A DNA stretch of 64,000 bases, taken from positions 212,865-276,864 of the forward strand of contig VZTG01001077.1 in NCBI GenBank assembly GCA_013397845.1. Reading direction: 5' to 3'. The translations under genes were made by a program, and so were the position numbers. The DNA comes from Melanocharis versteri (lineage: Eukaryota; Chordata; Aves; Passeriformes; Melanocharitidae). Positions 37,164 to 49,500 of this stretch are shown piece after piece. Positions within the stretch are counted from its first letter, which is position 1; every line of letters begins with the position of its first letter. A model generated the notes under the pieces. It was not told the DNA's origin, searched no databases, and saw only the letters and a list, made by a program, of their open reading frames with translations.

Positions 37164-40100
37164 CCCTTTTCCCCACCGTAGCTACTTCATAAAGCACTTA
37201 GATCTTTTCATGAGGTCAACACACCAGCCAGGGATCAGAGCCCGGGAGCTGCACGCCATTCATCCTGCCCCAAATGACAGGCAGAATGAGGGTGAGCTTG
37301 CAGGACAGGAGCAGGGATAACACTCTCCTGGAGTATCAGTCCAGTAAAAGAGAAACCCCACCGTGAGAAGAGTATGCTGACACACTTAGAGAAAACAACT
37401 GCCTCCAAGTGGTGTTTACTGCAAGCTATCAGAACCTCAATTCACTGCAGAAGGATAATGCTTTTAGGGTGACCTTCCTGCTCTCACATGCTTTGATGGA
37501 TATGAAATAGAATAAACAGACTGCCTCAGAAAGCTCTCCCAAACCAATCTGCAATGCAACACAGGGTGATATTACTGGGTTGTGTAGTCTCTCAAATTCC
37601 TGTACTTCAGCTTTCAGAGACTAACTGGGGAAACGTATTATGAAAACAAAGGAAGGAAAAGAAAAGGGGAATTTGCATGAGTCTGAGAGATAATGTATTT
37701 TCTGTTTCAGCTTGATTGTTCAGAAGTAGTTTCATAGTTCTACAAACAAAGCGTGAGCTGAGTCTTAGGTTGCTGGAGATATGTGAGCTGTGGTGGTGAC
37801 CCTCTCTGTTGCTGCTCTGGTTCTACTAGGGTAGCACTGTGGAGACCACATTCTCGCCTCAGTGGTAGTTGTAATATCAAGGACAAGGCTCTGCCTTCAT
37901 TTCTGATTATAACACACATTTTTTAATTTCCTGTGTGTCCCCTTCCAAACAACATCAACACATAACAGGACTTTTCAACCCATACACATTTGCACAGTGC
38001 TCATGAAAATAAATACTGGGTCTCACAGGGTTTGTTGAACACACTACAGTTAGTGCCTGGCCACAAAAGCAAATGTCTGCAGCTAGGCCTTACTGGGGAC
38101 TATCACTCTCTGCTAGAGTGCTGCAAGAGTGCAGTAGCTGATTTAAAAAATAATTACTGCACACAGCAACTTGTGGTACCCATATGACTCCAATTATATG
38201 AAGTAACATCTGTGGCCCATGCAGTCAGAAAAAGAAGCTTTGACCGAGCTGTAGCTTTGCTACAGAAGTGTCTGGTAACCAGTCCTGCAGCAGGAGACCA
38301 TTACACCTGGGTGCCACCCACCCCCTTCTGCTCCTTGGCACCTGGAGAAAGGGGGCAGGTAACAGGGGAAGATGTTTCAGTTCTTCGATGTTTAAGCGTT
38401 TTTTAGTGAATATTCAGTTCTGAGTGTTCTAGACAAACACCCAGTGAGCTCCATCTTAAATGTCCCACAAGAAGCTGCTTTCCAACAGCATGAAGAGCTG
38501 CTTATGGGCAGCTGAAAACTGCCACAAATCAAATAAGCAGCTGGACTCTGTGCACCCAGAAAGTGACTGCCACCACAATACGATGAGCCCTGCTGCCCCA
38601 AGGCAGACTGCTCTGCTCTCCTCTCCCAGGGAAAGAAATCACTTCTAAAATCTTCATTGTAAGTGAGGATTCACACCATTCTGTTTACTTCTGCAGGTGT
38701 CCTTTGGCATACTTGATCAGTTTGGCAGGCAGCACATCTCCAGCCATGCTTTTCCCAACACAGGTTAACCTATCCTTCTATCCTCTGTGTGACTTGCTGG
38801 GTTACAGCTATCACAAAGCACGCAGAAAAGGCTTTATGATCCTTGAAGAAAATAAATTAGACAAGTATGTGACATTAGTTGTCCACAGCTGCATGAATAA
38901 AGTAACAGGAATTCCCTCCATAACTGGCTGGAAAGAAAATAATTGCACATACAGCACCTTCTGGGAATTAAATATTTTTTTAAAGAATTAGGTGTTTTAG
39001 AAAGGGAGATTTAGAGGCAAGCTGATAACAGGGGATGCCATCCAATTTTTTTTCCTTCTTCAGGAAAGAGTCTTTGTTCAATACTGTTTGTAAACGTCTT
39101 TAAAACACAGCCAAAAGTAATAGGAATATAATCAATACTAGCTATGAACAGAGACATTTTTTCTGTAGCTGCAATTAGCTATTTTCAAAGAGTGACTGAT
39201 GAATAATGTATGCAAAAGAGTGGGTGGAAGGATTACTTAATTTTTCTTTAAGCAGATTATTTTAGCTTGGGTGAAAGACTACCAAGCTAAAGAATAGTGT
39301 TCAATATCACACAGTGTATAAACAGCTGTGGCTTAGCACATAATAAAAGCTATTAAGAGGCTGAGCCAAAAAACATATCTAGCTATGAGGAGGAGAAAGA
39401 GGCAAAGTACCGTGTAATGACTGCCTTGGCTTCACATTTGCCATTCTGTCTTTGTGCACATGAGCCCATTCTGCAGCCTAAGATCTCACCTTTCTCTTCA
39501 AAAGGGTTTTATAAATGGCTCCAAATGGCCTCTTGGCCTTTTTGTAAACAGATTTTTAAAATTTCAAGGCTGCCAGATCACATGCCAGTAGACATTAAGA
39601 GCTAGAATATGAATTGGCCACCCATTCAGGGAACAGGAGACAACAACAGTGGTCACCTCAGCATCTGCTCTGGGTGCCCTCGGCGTACGGTGTCTGGGGC
39701 TAAGCAGCAAGGAGGTGGAGGACACCAAAAGCTGTGGCTCCCTCCTCTTCACTGCATGGACTAGCCAAGCCCATGAAGGATAAAACAGAAATTCATCTTT
39801 ATTCTAACAGGAGAGGAGATTTTCCAAGTCAGATGTTCAGGCACCTGTCCCTCCACTGAGCTGATTTATCACCTTTCTCCTTGGCTCCCTTCTCCTTTGC
39901 AGCACAGGTCTTTATCAAGAGGTTACTTCCTACCTTCTCTGCTGCACAAACTCATGCTGGCACATTTTCCTTTCCCCTCTACAATTCAGCATCCCCCTGG
40001 CCTGAGGGGCCCCCCTTGCTGCAGAGTGCCACACTTGGTTAGAAAAGCGAACGTCTGAGCAGGTTTTGTGGCAAAGTTTATCCTTGGCTTTGCTTGCATT

Positions 40101-40221
40101 TACCTTCAAGTCAGCAAATAGCTTCAATGCAGTAGGCTTTGCATAAGCACTATTACCACAGGTCTTCAGTTACTGTTTCCCCCCTCTATTAATGCACAAG
40201 GAAATAAAGGCAGTTTTTTAC

Positions 40222-40309
40222 CTCATGTTCTCCTTCCTGTGAACTGTCAGATACATTTCATAGACTCTCCCTTGTGGAACGGCTCCTGCTGGGATCAGCA
40301 AGCTTACTC
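40222..40309 (-). CDS. UNC5C: UNC5C exon: ZU5 domain, N-terminal part
   Basis: An 88-bp exon: GA completes a split Gly codon, then VSLLIPAGAVPQGRVYEMYL and TVHRKENM, ending AG of the next split Arg (about human 549-578). IPAGAVPQG is a hallmark of ZU5 domains. - strand acceptor GTTCTGCAG, donor AG|GTAAAA. Confidence 0.98.
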
Positions 40310-43283
40310 CTGCAGAACAGAAGAGACACAAAAGATAAGATGGAGAAAAAAGAGGTGAGTGGGTCTGTGAAGAGGAGTGACAGGAGAGGGAGAAGATGAA
40401 GCCTGCAATGCCAGGTTTGCAGCCAAATTTTTCAGATTTTCTCACTAGCAGACTGTAAATTACCTCAGCAAGATGGGAGAAAAAGCATTTACTGTAACCC
40501 TGGTGTCTCCAGTGTCCAGCTGCCTGTTCTTGTTCCTCTGCACTGAAATACGGGAGTGGAGAAGAGGATTTTCTTCCCTTTCATTTTATTTAAAGAGCAG
40601 ACAGATGGTTACGCTGTTGCTTACCTTGTAAAATGATGGAAAAACAAACAACTCTGACTAAAATTTCCAACAGCTGTAATGGGACATCTCTCCCTAGGCA
40701 ATTCTTACTTAATTAAGATCAGGAAAGAAAAGCAGTGGTGCACTGTCCCAGGAAGCAACAAGAACTAGTTGTTTCCTGAAAGATGGCTTCTGTGTCTGGC
40801 ATCCTGTCTTTTAATGCACTCAGTTCCTCGGGAGGAACTGCCAGGGAGACAAAACTGGGCTTCTTGGTTTTTGAAAGCACCTAGTCCTGTAAAGTGGCTC
40901 AAAACTGCGGTATCCAACCTTGAAAAAAATGTGGGCAAATATGCTCGGTGTCCTTTTCAGTAATGATTTGCTGCACACTTGATTAAAAAACACTGCTCTT
41001 ACATCACTTCCATTTAAGAGATGTCATGTCTCTACACAACAAACACAGCCCATAAACAGGCTATTTCACTCTGCTGGACACATCTCAGCCAGCTCTCTTT
41101 GTAGATGGGTATTAGCTGGAAATCAGTGGCAAGGATTTGCATACAGTTATTGCCTCACCGCTGGAAACAAACCTAGAGGAAGATTATTTAGATATATGTG
41201 TGTACACTAGAGAGACTTTACGGACACCTTGCATGGCCCTGCCTCTTTTCTATAGCATACAGGGTTTGGCAACACTGGAGACCTCCCGTGTGTTGGTGTA
41301 CAGGGCCTCAGTCTCACACCTAGCTTTGAAGGAGAGAGGAAAGCATTTTCCACAAATGTCTTCTGGCACTTGTGTCTTTACAGGCCTGTTACAACCTAAC
41401 CTGTGCATGCTGGCAGCTGTAGCAGGGCAGGTGTACTGGAAATGAAGGGCTTGGATCATATCTTGAGGAGGATATACATACATCCAGAAGCAGCACAGAG
41501 GTGTACAAGGTAGCAGCAGACAGATTATTTTATTTTACAGAATCATTGCTATAGTCATTTTGAAGGGATTACAGCATCAAATGTTTTTTCTTTACAAATT
41601 GATATTAATATACGTGAATTAACAGTGACTAATAGACTTTGCTGATAATGTGCGCCACTGTGGCATAAAACTGAGTATCAATATCTGTCTTCAGCTGCTA
41701 CTTAAAAAAAATGTGAAATCCAAGATTGTATAGCACGAATTGTCAACATTGCTCATCAGTCAGCACCAGATTTATTGAAGTAGTTCAGCTTTCACTCAAA
41801 TTTAATAGATATTTTTGCTTGCCATTAGACAGGAGCTCAGAGAGCAGGGCTATGGGTCCAAGCACTTCTGGCTGCTTCATGAGCAGTGTGGGACTGCATC
41901 CTGGAAGGCCCAAACCACCATGCCCTGGGCCACCTTGGCATTTTGCTTTCTCCATAACATCAACAAACCAGAAATGATCTAGCAAAGGCGCAGGGGACAA
42001 GGATAGGCCCTCCTCGGTGAGGGCACTTGTTGTAAAATGGCCAACCTGTGAGCCACAGTCTCACATGTACTGTGGTCCTATCCAAATTCAGAGTTCCAGT
42101 GAAACTGGGCAGGTGTATTCCTGACCACTGTGCAGCCTGCATATCTCCCAGATCAAATGCTTTATGTATTTGATTCATTCTCACTTTAGATATTAATGCT
42201 GCTCTGCAGGATCATGCTAAACCCATGGGAATATCTAGGTGCTGAACTTCCTTAGAAAGGACATCAAAACTTCATGTAGGAACCAAGCAGCAGCATGTCT
42301 TTGCTAAAAAATCTGTCTGAAAGGCCTGAGCTCTCCCAAGGCTGCCCAAGCATCCTTGGATGCTCTGAAATTGCCTGCTGGTGCCAGGGTGGCCTGAAGG
42401 GGCCTGGAAGCCTGACTTCGTGCTGTATGAGAAAGATAGAGCAGCACTTTGCATTGCATCAACAGGCCCTCAATGCCCAGTCCCTCTCTTTCCTAGTTGT
42501 AAAGGAAGTCAACAATAAATACAGGTGAAAAGCCTTCCAAAAATAGTATTCTGCTGTCCTACTTCAACTGCACACCGTCTGTAATGAATTGGAAGTGGAG
42601 TAACCAATTTGTTTTCAAATTAATTTGTCCTCTTTCATGTGTGATGACAAAATAGAGGCTCACTGTATTGCAGTCCCTTTTCTAGAACTGCATGAGAGGA
42701 AAAGGTGATGCTGAATTGCACTTCACACACGGGAGCTCTGACGCCTTGCATGTCTCAGAAAGTGGCTAAGAGCCCTGCAATATTCTGCTTAGAATCACTG
42801 AATCATTCAGGTTGGAAGACACCTCTAAGATCATTGAGTCCAATCATTAGCCGAACACCACCATGTTCACCACTAGATCACATCCCTGTGTATTACTTGG
42901 GAGAAGAGACCAATCCCCACTTTGTTGCAGCCTCCTTTCAGGCAGTTGTAGAAAGGCATAAGGTCCCCTCTCAGCCTCCGTTTTTCCAGGCTACACAACC
43001 CCAGCTCCCTCAGATGCTACTCCTAAGACCTCTGCTCCTGTAGTGAGGGGCCCAAGTCTTCCTCAAGCCTGTAGTGTTTGAAAGGTGGCCAGAACTTTGG
43101 GTGGAAAATATTTGAACTATTTGGTAGATGCAAATGAAGGGGGGAAAAATCCCATCTATTTGTTTTGATCAAAGAAAAGGCAGAGTTCTAGGCGTAGACT
43201 TACTTTCCCCATATAAAAGCAAGCTAACACCACTTAAACCCACAAAACAACTGTACCTTTAAGCCAGCATGGCTAGCGCTTAC
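40310..43283 (-). other. UNC5C: UNC5C intron with a CR1 fragment
   Basis: A 3.0-kb GT-AG intron. It contains a CR1 fragment at about 42793-43055. Nothing else recognised. Confidence 0.83.
42793..43055 (-). mobile_element. CR1 LINE 3' fragment, - strand
   Basis: Begins on the + strand with GAATCACTGAATCATTCAGG TTGGAAGACACCTCTAAGATC, the reverse complement of a CR1 3' end. It continues with decayed ORF2/3'UTR sequence (CCCCTCTCAGCCTCCGTTTT and CAGGCTACACAACCCCAGC). It differs from the copy at 31920, so it is an older copy or another CR1 subfamily. The far (5') limit is approximate. It lies in the same orientation as UNC5C. Confidence 0.85.
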
Positions 43284-43628
43284 CTGAATTGGGAATTACT
43301 AGGTGGCCTCCTAAGGAGTTGAAGGTCCCAAATGCGGTGCATGATGGGTCAGTTTGCCGAGAAAGGCTCTGGTTCTTCATGTTCAGGGTCTCGTTCTCCA
43401 GCAGAGACTGAGTAATCTGTGGGGACAGCTTGGAGGAGAAGTCAGAGAGGTCATCCTGGGGAGTGACTGCACCAGAGGTGTTATAAACCTTGATCTTCAA
43501 GTTGGGGAGCGGGTCCAGGATTGGAGAGTTGGTCATTGGGATTTTATCAGAGACATCATGCAAGGCATACACGGGACCCCTGTACATGGCTGCAGCAGAA
43601 GTGAGGTCGGGTGGCACCGCCAGGAGGT
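43284..43628 (-). CDS. UNC5C: UNC5C exon: cytoplasmic linker and start of ZU5
   Basis: A 345-bp exon (about human 434-549): completes a split Asp, then LLAVPPDLTSAAAMYRGPVY, ALHDVSDKIPMTNSPILD, LPNLKIKVYNTSG, through LENETLNMKNQSL and CTAFGTFNSLGGHLVIPNS. The N-terminal part is the flexible linker; FNSLGGHLVIPNSG begins ZU5. The MYRGPVYALHD segment is UNC5C-like and contains Tyr residues in the juxtamembrane-proximal tail. - strand acceptor CTCCACTGCAG, donor G|GTAAGC. Confidence 0.98.
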
Positions 43629-44877
43629 CTGCAGTGGAGATGAGAAGGAAGAATCATATTATTTCTCTGTTCTGATGACTTTTTTCTGAGCAACAATTTG
43701 GGTTTGCATTCTGCATTTTGCCTTTCATTCGAAAACTCAGATGCGGAAAGTCCCTGAACCTTCATCTCCATTTCCATGAATCTCTCCAGCAAACTCCCTG
43801 GGCTCATATTGCCCCAGCTGCTTTGGAATCTGATTGCCATACAAAATCACAGCTCATTTCTGCTCTGAAGAGTTTTCACTGGGAGCATTTTTCCAGGCTG
43901 CACTCAGATTTCAAATATGACATGCTTAGCTTCAGGGCAGGATGTTTTCATCGCGCAGTAGAACTAGTTTTAACTAAGAACCCCTCCCTAAATGCTCTGC
44001 AACAATCATTAACCAATTTATCTAACTGGCCGAATGACAGCATTCCTGAAATAAAAGAGACAACAGGCCTATGAACTCATCCTGCCCATGACTCCCTGCA
44101 GTGGGGTATCTGCATCACACTTTTGTAAGATTCGTTTTAAAAGTTTCTCTAGTGAAGAAAACACTTGTGCTAATCTTACATGTGAGAACTCTCTTGTCAT
44201 CTTAACTCTTACTTTGATTTATTCTTCTGGTGTAGATATTGGGAAAAAAGAGGAACTCTTCAGCCTAAATAAGTGTTTTAATAAAGGCAGCATTAAGGCA
44301 GCATTACCTTGAGAGTGTTTTTTCCTGGCCAATGAAGTGAGGAAAAAAGTCAAGCTGTCACGCACCAGTGATAAAAATATTCATTATTAAATGATGTTCT
44401 ACCACAACTTCTTCTACACTTTCTATTAAAAGCACAGTACTTCTCAAACTACTATTTATACCCGTGGAGACGGGCATAGGAAAAAAAGCTATCAGTGAAA
44501 TAAAGGGGAGGGAGATGTGATAGAATTACTGTAGCATCACTCCTGTGATGCATTCTGCCTCCATTGTTTCTGTCAGAGCTTTGCCTTTGATTTCAACTTG
44601 AGCTGGACCTCTATTTCCATAAAAATGTCTGAGTTTCACTCTCACATTCATGTTCTCCCTTCAGAAGTTAAATTCACCTGCTTTATACTCTTGAGCACAG
44701 CTGACAAACGCCACCATGGGTTTTGAGCACTTGACAATCAGAAACAAATGAACATGATCTTCCTCCCCTTTATCAAGTGTCAACAGGCATCCAGCGATAT
44801 CATTCATGCAGCACAAGAGACCATACCCTGATAGCATCTCCCTGGATTGGTCAAAATGGAGTGAAATGCCAACTAAC
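43629..44877 (-). other. UNC5C: UNC5C intron
   Basis: A 1.25-kb GT-AG intron. Contains an 11-bp tandem doublet (AAGGCAGCATT twice) at 44284-44305; otherwise nothing recognised. Confidence 0.85.
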
Positions 44878-45069
44878 CTTGCCTTGCAGCCTTGATGTTG
44901 ACAGGCTGAAATCCTCCATTCAGTGCCGAGGAGTCAATAATATCCGACTCGAAGTCCCGGTGGTTCTTGCGATAGACAAACAGGGCCACGACCACGGAAA
45001 TCGCCAGGCACACGATCACGGCGATGACGATCCCCACGTAGAGAGCAACATCATCCGAGTCAGGAGCAG
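44878..45069 (-). CDS. UNC5C: UNC5C exon: transmembrane segment and juxtamembrane tail
   Basis: A 192-bp exon (about human 370-434). CT completes a split codon, then APDSDDVALYVG, the hydrophobic span IVIAVIVCLAISVVVALFV, the stop-transfer YRKNHRD, and FESDIIDSSALNGGFQPVNI with KAARQ. The DIID sequence is a DxxD-type site, the same motif position that caspases cut in UNC5 dependence receptors; cleavage here is inference from the family. - strand acceptor CTCCCTGCAG, donor G|GTTAGT. The first codon differs depending on whether the microexon at 46538 is included. Confidence 0.98.
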
Positions 45070-46537
45070 CTGCAGGGAGAGAGGCCAGGAACCTTCAAGA
45101 AATGTCCTCCTCACAGGGACTTTCAAGAAAACACATTCTTACTGTTCTCTTTTCCTGCGGATATTTACTGCCTTTTTTACAGGCTAATTTAAAATCCATT
45201 CCCAACACCATATAGCAGGTCTATGCCCTTTTGATGGAAAACAATCCGTGACTTCTCCCTAACTTGTGTTCTAACTCTTTCCCTATCCACCTGTTCATCT
45301 ATCTAATACTCAGGCTGTGAACTACTAAGCAAAACATGTTATAGACTTAAGTCTCATGAACCAAATTCACCCTCTGAAATGAGATAGTATGTCTTAGTGA
45401 CATAATGTCATAATATTGGTATTTAGAAGTTCATCTGATACCAAAAACACGTGGGTTTTTAACCTTCAGAAGCCTTATTTTTACTTTAAAAGAGGTAAAA
45501 GAACCCAAATTTTCCATTTTCTATGGAATACCTGGAATACCAGGACATATCTTTGGTTGGTTTCGTTTTGTTTGAACTGTAATCTGTCATTACTCCCTTC
45601 CATCCATTTGCCTTTAAAAATATAAGCTAGTAAATTAGTAAAGCAGAGAATCAAACATTGAATTCTCATCAGTGGCATTAACACATACATATTAAGATAA
45701 AAGCTGAAGCAAGCACAAGAAAAAATGTGGTAATTTACCAAAAGGAACCCAAATTTATTAGAGCTGTCTTGTGAGGAAATGGCTATGATATTTCTACTAG
45801 CTGCTTATACCACATCTTCAGCACCAATTCCAAGCTAATCTCTAGCATCATTATCCACCAGACATTTTTTTCCCAAAAGGTCTGAATATGTGTTCAAAAA
45901 TTGATGTATTTCTATACAGTGAAGAATCCCATTTTTAGAAATAGCCTAATGAAAAAAGGAAGTTCAAAAACAAATCAGACTCTTTTAGTACCCCATTTTT
46001 GTTAGCTTGAAATCATTTTTGTTAGTGTGAAATCGCTTTTATTTTATCTCTTTTAGCCATTTAAGCCAAGTTGCCCTCCAGCTGCAGAGGTGAGAGCTGG
46101 CAGATGCAGAAAGGGACTGATCAATCTCTGTAAGCTCCGGGCTACCAGACCTTCAATTTACCAACGTTGAAACATCCCATTTTTAACCCAGCAGTTCAGG
46201 AAGCAGAACTCTTGAGTTCCGGCTCAAAGACAAGTTACCCTTCCACCACACTCCTTCCAGTTGCTAAGTGGAATTTTAACGAGAAGATGGCTCATTCTCT
46301 CCCGTTTCTGTCTCTGAGGCAGCATCTTCTCCCATTTCCTTCTTGCACAAGGGCCCTTGTCATTCAGTGTCTGCTGCAAAGCACTGTGCCTGCTGTCAAG
46401 CAAGCAGAATGTCACCTACCCTGCTGAATAGGTCCCTTTTCTGCCTAGTCACACTGAGCTTGCCTAACAGTAAAGCCTGACCCAAGGAACAGCGTTAAAT
46501 TAGCATCCAGGAACATAAAATCAAACATTAAACTTAC
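45070..46537 (-). other. UNC5C: UNC5C intron downstream of the microexon
   Basis: A 1.47-kb GT-AG intron. Holds a 20-bp tandem doublet at 45994-46033 (CATTTTTGTTAGCTTGAAAT with two mismatches in the second unit). No other feature recognised. Confidence 0.83.
45994..46033. repeat. 20-bp tandem doublet
   Basis: Two adjacent 20-bp units, CATTTTTGTTAG followed by CTTGAAAT or TGTGAAAT, differing at two bases. Confidence 0.8.
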
Positions 46538-46594
46538 AAGAAAATCCATATTCATTCTGGGTTCTCTGCTCAGTTGAAATAGGATAAATGAAAC
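46538..46594 (-). CDS. UNC5C: UNC5C 57-nt alternative juxtamembrane exon
   Basis: On the - strand, a TTCTTTCTTTTTAAG acceptor is followed by 57 nt encoding FIYPISTEQRTQNEYGFS, then donor T|GTAAGT. The exon has phase 1 on both sides, so it can be skipped without changing the frame. The peptide matches the optional insert known between the second TSP1 repeat and the transmembrane segment in mammalian UNC5C. With it, the junction reads CMQ-G-FIYP...GFS-S-APDSDD; without it, CMQ-A-APDSDD. It adds 19 residues to the extracellular stalk. Which isoforms are made cannot be seen from DNA. Confidence 0.93.
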
Positions 46595-49500
46595 CTTAAA
46601 AAGAAAGAAATTAAACAAAAATGGGAACAAAATCAAATGAGGAGAACAAAAAAGTGAAGCATGAAAAATAGTTTAATTAAAAAAAAAAGAAAAGGAAGGA
46701 AAAGAAACTGATGGCACTTTAACATTCTGATACAGCACAGAATTATGATTTTGCATCCCCTGTCTCCTCCAGAGCCTTACTAAGAATTAATAAGCAGGCA
46801 GATTGAATTTCTAAGCCAAAATCAGTCTCGAGTCACTAACTTTGGAGTGCTTAAAGTCTTTCTTTTATTGAGCATAAACTGTAATGGATCTAATTTATTT
46901 CAGACATCTAGGGTCATTAGCATATGGAAAGTCTTTTTATCCTTATCCCTGCCATATGCTTTAATTCCCAGGACATGTTCGGTGAGGCTCTAAACAGTTT
47001 TTATATTTAATTATAATAGCTTGCTGTTGATCTAATAGAGCTAAAGGACACCTGTTGTCACTGGTCAGAGGTTAAATACTGATTCGTGGAGCAGTCTATG
47101 CACAAAGCCCTCTCTCTGTATTTCCTTGGAATTATTTTATCCTGTCCTTAATACATGTTCAATAGGAATTCCTTAGGGAGCAAAGAATTTGTCAGCAAAC
47201 AGTAAACTGAGTGGTTTCTCTAAAATTATTACAAAATCAATAAGGCCCCTGAGGTCAGAACATTATTTATTTGAAATCTTTGCAAGCACCATATATCGAC
47301 AAAATCATAACACAATTTACAGCTTTATTTCAGGACGGATAAAGAAGAGATATCGTTTCCTTTGTCTTTTCCTTCTGCAGTCCTTACAGCACAGCACACT
47401 GGAGCTGCTTAGTTCTCACATGAATCCTGTGAATTCACTAAGCATCTCCCATGTGGCAAATAAGTGAAATGCTCCAAGTACCATCCTGCTGGAAAGGTAA
47501 ATGACAAATCCAGACTAAGCAGGGGAGTCCCTGTCTGGGATGGGATTAGAGTCAGTGTAAGAAAGAAGGTACCTCTGCTCCATCACCTCTCCTTAAGTTC
47601 TTCTGAAGGGAATTTCCCCCCCTCCCTTTTGATGGCACTGCAAGGAGCTCACACAGCTGGGGGCTCCCTGCAGGCGAGACAAAACTGGAAAACGCACTCC
47701 TGGTGTGTGCCTAATGCACAGGACCACATTACAGGCAGACCAGAGTAATAATCCCCAGCTCCCAGAACCGCTGAGCTTGGGTGCTCGGCATCTGTTGTGC
47801 TCCACACATCTCTGGCTGCTTGGCTGTATTTTTTGTTAATGAAGACACAGTCTATCCCAATCACAGGCATAGACATACCTCCTTCCAAAATTTCCAGACA
47901 TTAACTATTGCATAAATTCTACCTTACCTGAAATACCAGAGCAAAACCAGCTGAATTTTGATGATGATGTTTTTTTCTGGGACATCATGGCACAAATTAT
48001 ACAGCAAGGATTCTAGCCATACAATTGCTTTTAGAAATATTATGTTCTTACATTCATTTCCCTGGCTCTTTGAGGCAAGTTCACCTATGTGTAGTCTCAA
48101 CATGCATACTCAATCTTTTGTTAATAACTGCCTTCTCTTTCTATTGGTGTACTTGAGGTATTGGCCATGAAAAGTCAGGTGAGTAACTTCTGAGGGTTTG
48201 AGTTAGTGCTCAGCAAGTCTGGGCATTAATTTACAGTACCCTTGTTACTCCCAATTACTCCCCAGACGAGTGCTGAGGCCCATAATTTGGTAAACCTAAA
48301 TTTCAGCTATAGCTTTATGCCCAATATTTCCTTCGGCAAGATGTCTCTGGAGAGACCAAGAGGCAGGCAGAAGGAACTAAAAGGCCCAGGGACAAAGTGG
48401 GGTTTAGGCTGAATGCATCTCGGAATGATTTTTTGCCTTGCACTCAAATCCACCAGGAAAGCTGAGGATATCTCCTTGCACTCCATGTGCCCCAGCAGGT
48501 TCTTGGGAGAGCTGGAATGGAGCAGCCCACATCCCCTGGCTCTGTATCACCCATGGAGCTTGAGCTCACCTGTGCAGAGCTGAAGAGAATACTCCTCTCC
48601 CCTCACACCACATTTGAGGTGGTAAGTTTTGTGTTCAAGGTTGTGCATCACTCCTGCCACGTCTGAAGCGATCCAACCACTGCCACTCAACAGGCACAAA
48701 AGATGGCAGCACCTGGATTAGCTGTGATGCTACTGAAAACATTCTTTCCTCACAGGAAAATGGAAATCCAGATTCAAGCTTTTTCAGCAAAGTAAACAAG
48801 CGTGGTCCTCAAATATTCTAAAAGAAATTTACCTCATTGCAACCTCTCCACAGACCGTGTTTGTCACAAATACGTACTCGTGGCTTACGAGTTTCCGCAG
48901 ATTCTCTTACTGCTGACTACGGACAGCACCCCTGCAGCTACGTAAGAGTGACGCCGATTTCCTCCTTGGAAATGTTTTGTGCACGTACTCAAAGGTGCAT
49001 CTATTGAAACAGGAGGAAGGGGCAAGGATACCACAGGCTGCTGCCGCCATTTGGGCGGGACGTTTTACAGCAAAATCAGTTTTAAGCACACCTTTGTCAC
49101 TCTTCCAAAAGGGAGCGGGCATTGCAGGGGCAAGGAGAAGGCCTGCAGCCATGCACTGGGGATGGGCAAGAGGCAGGCTCACTGCCATGATCCCAGCACA
49201 AGAGAACAGGGTTTTCTATGGGAAGTTGGCTGTCACACTGGTCCCTCTGACTATGCCTTCAAACAATGAAAAAAGGAAATTTTCATCAGATAATGACACA
49301 AACCTGCTGGGATTAGTAACCGAAATAATGAAGAATGTCTTCCCTCCTCTCTTCAAAGTAATTGCAGTGAAGAGAGATCTTTTCCGTGGTTTTTTTTTTT
49401 TTCTTCCTCCTTGTGTTAATAGCACTGCTTGGCAAATACCTAAGGGACTTCTACCAGAGTGATGAACATTTTTAATGAGTGTGAATTTAGAAAGGTGCTG

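Larger units (their letters stand above)
30692..40221 (-). other. UNC5C: UNC5C intron (9.5 kb) with a CR1 insertion
   Basis: GT-AG intron. It holds a truncated CR1 at about 31920-32464, a short TG repeat near 31519 and a TA/CA-rich microsatellite near 37078. The rest is AT-rich sequence with no exon or RNA gene recognised. Confidence 0.82.
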
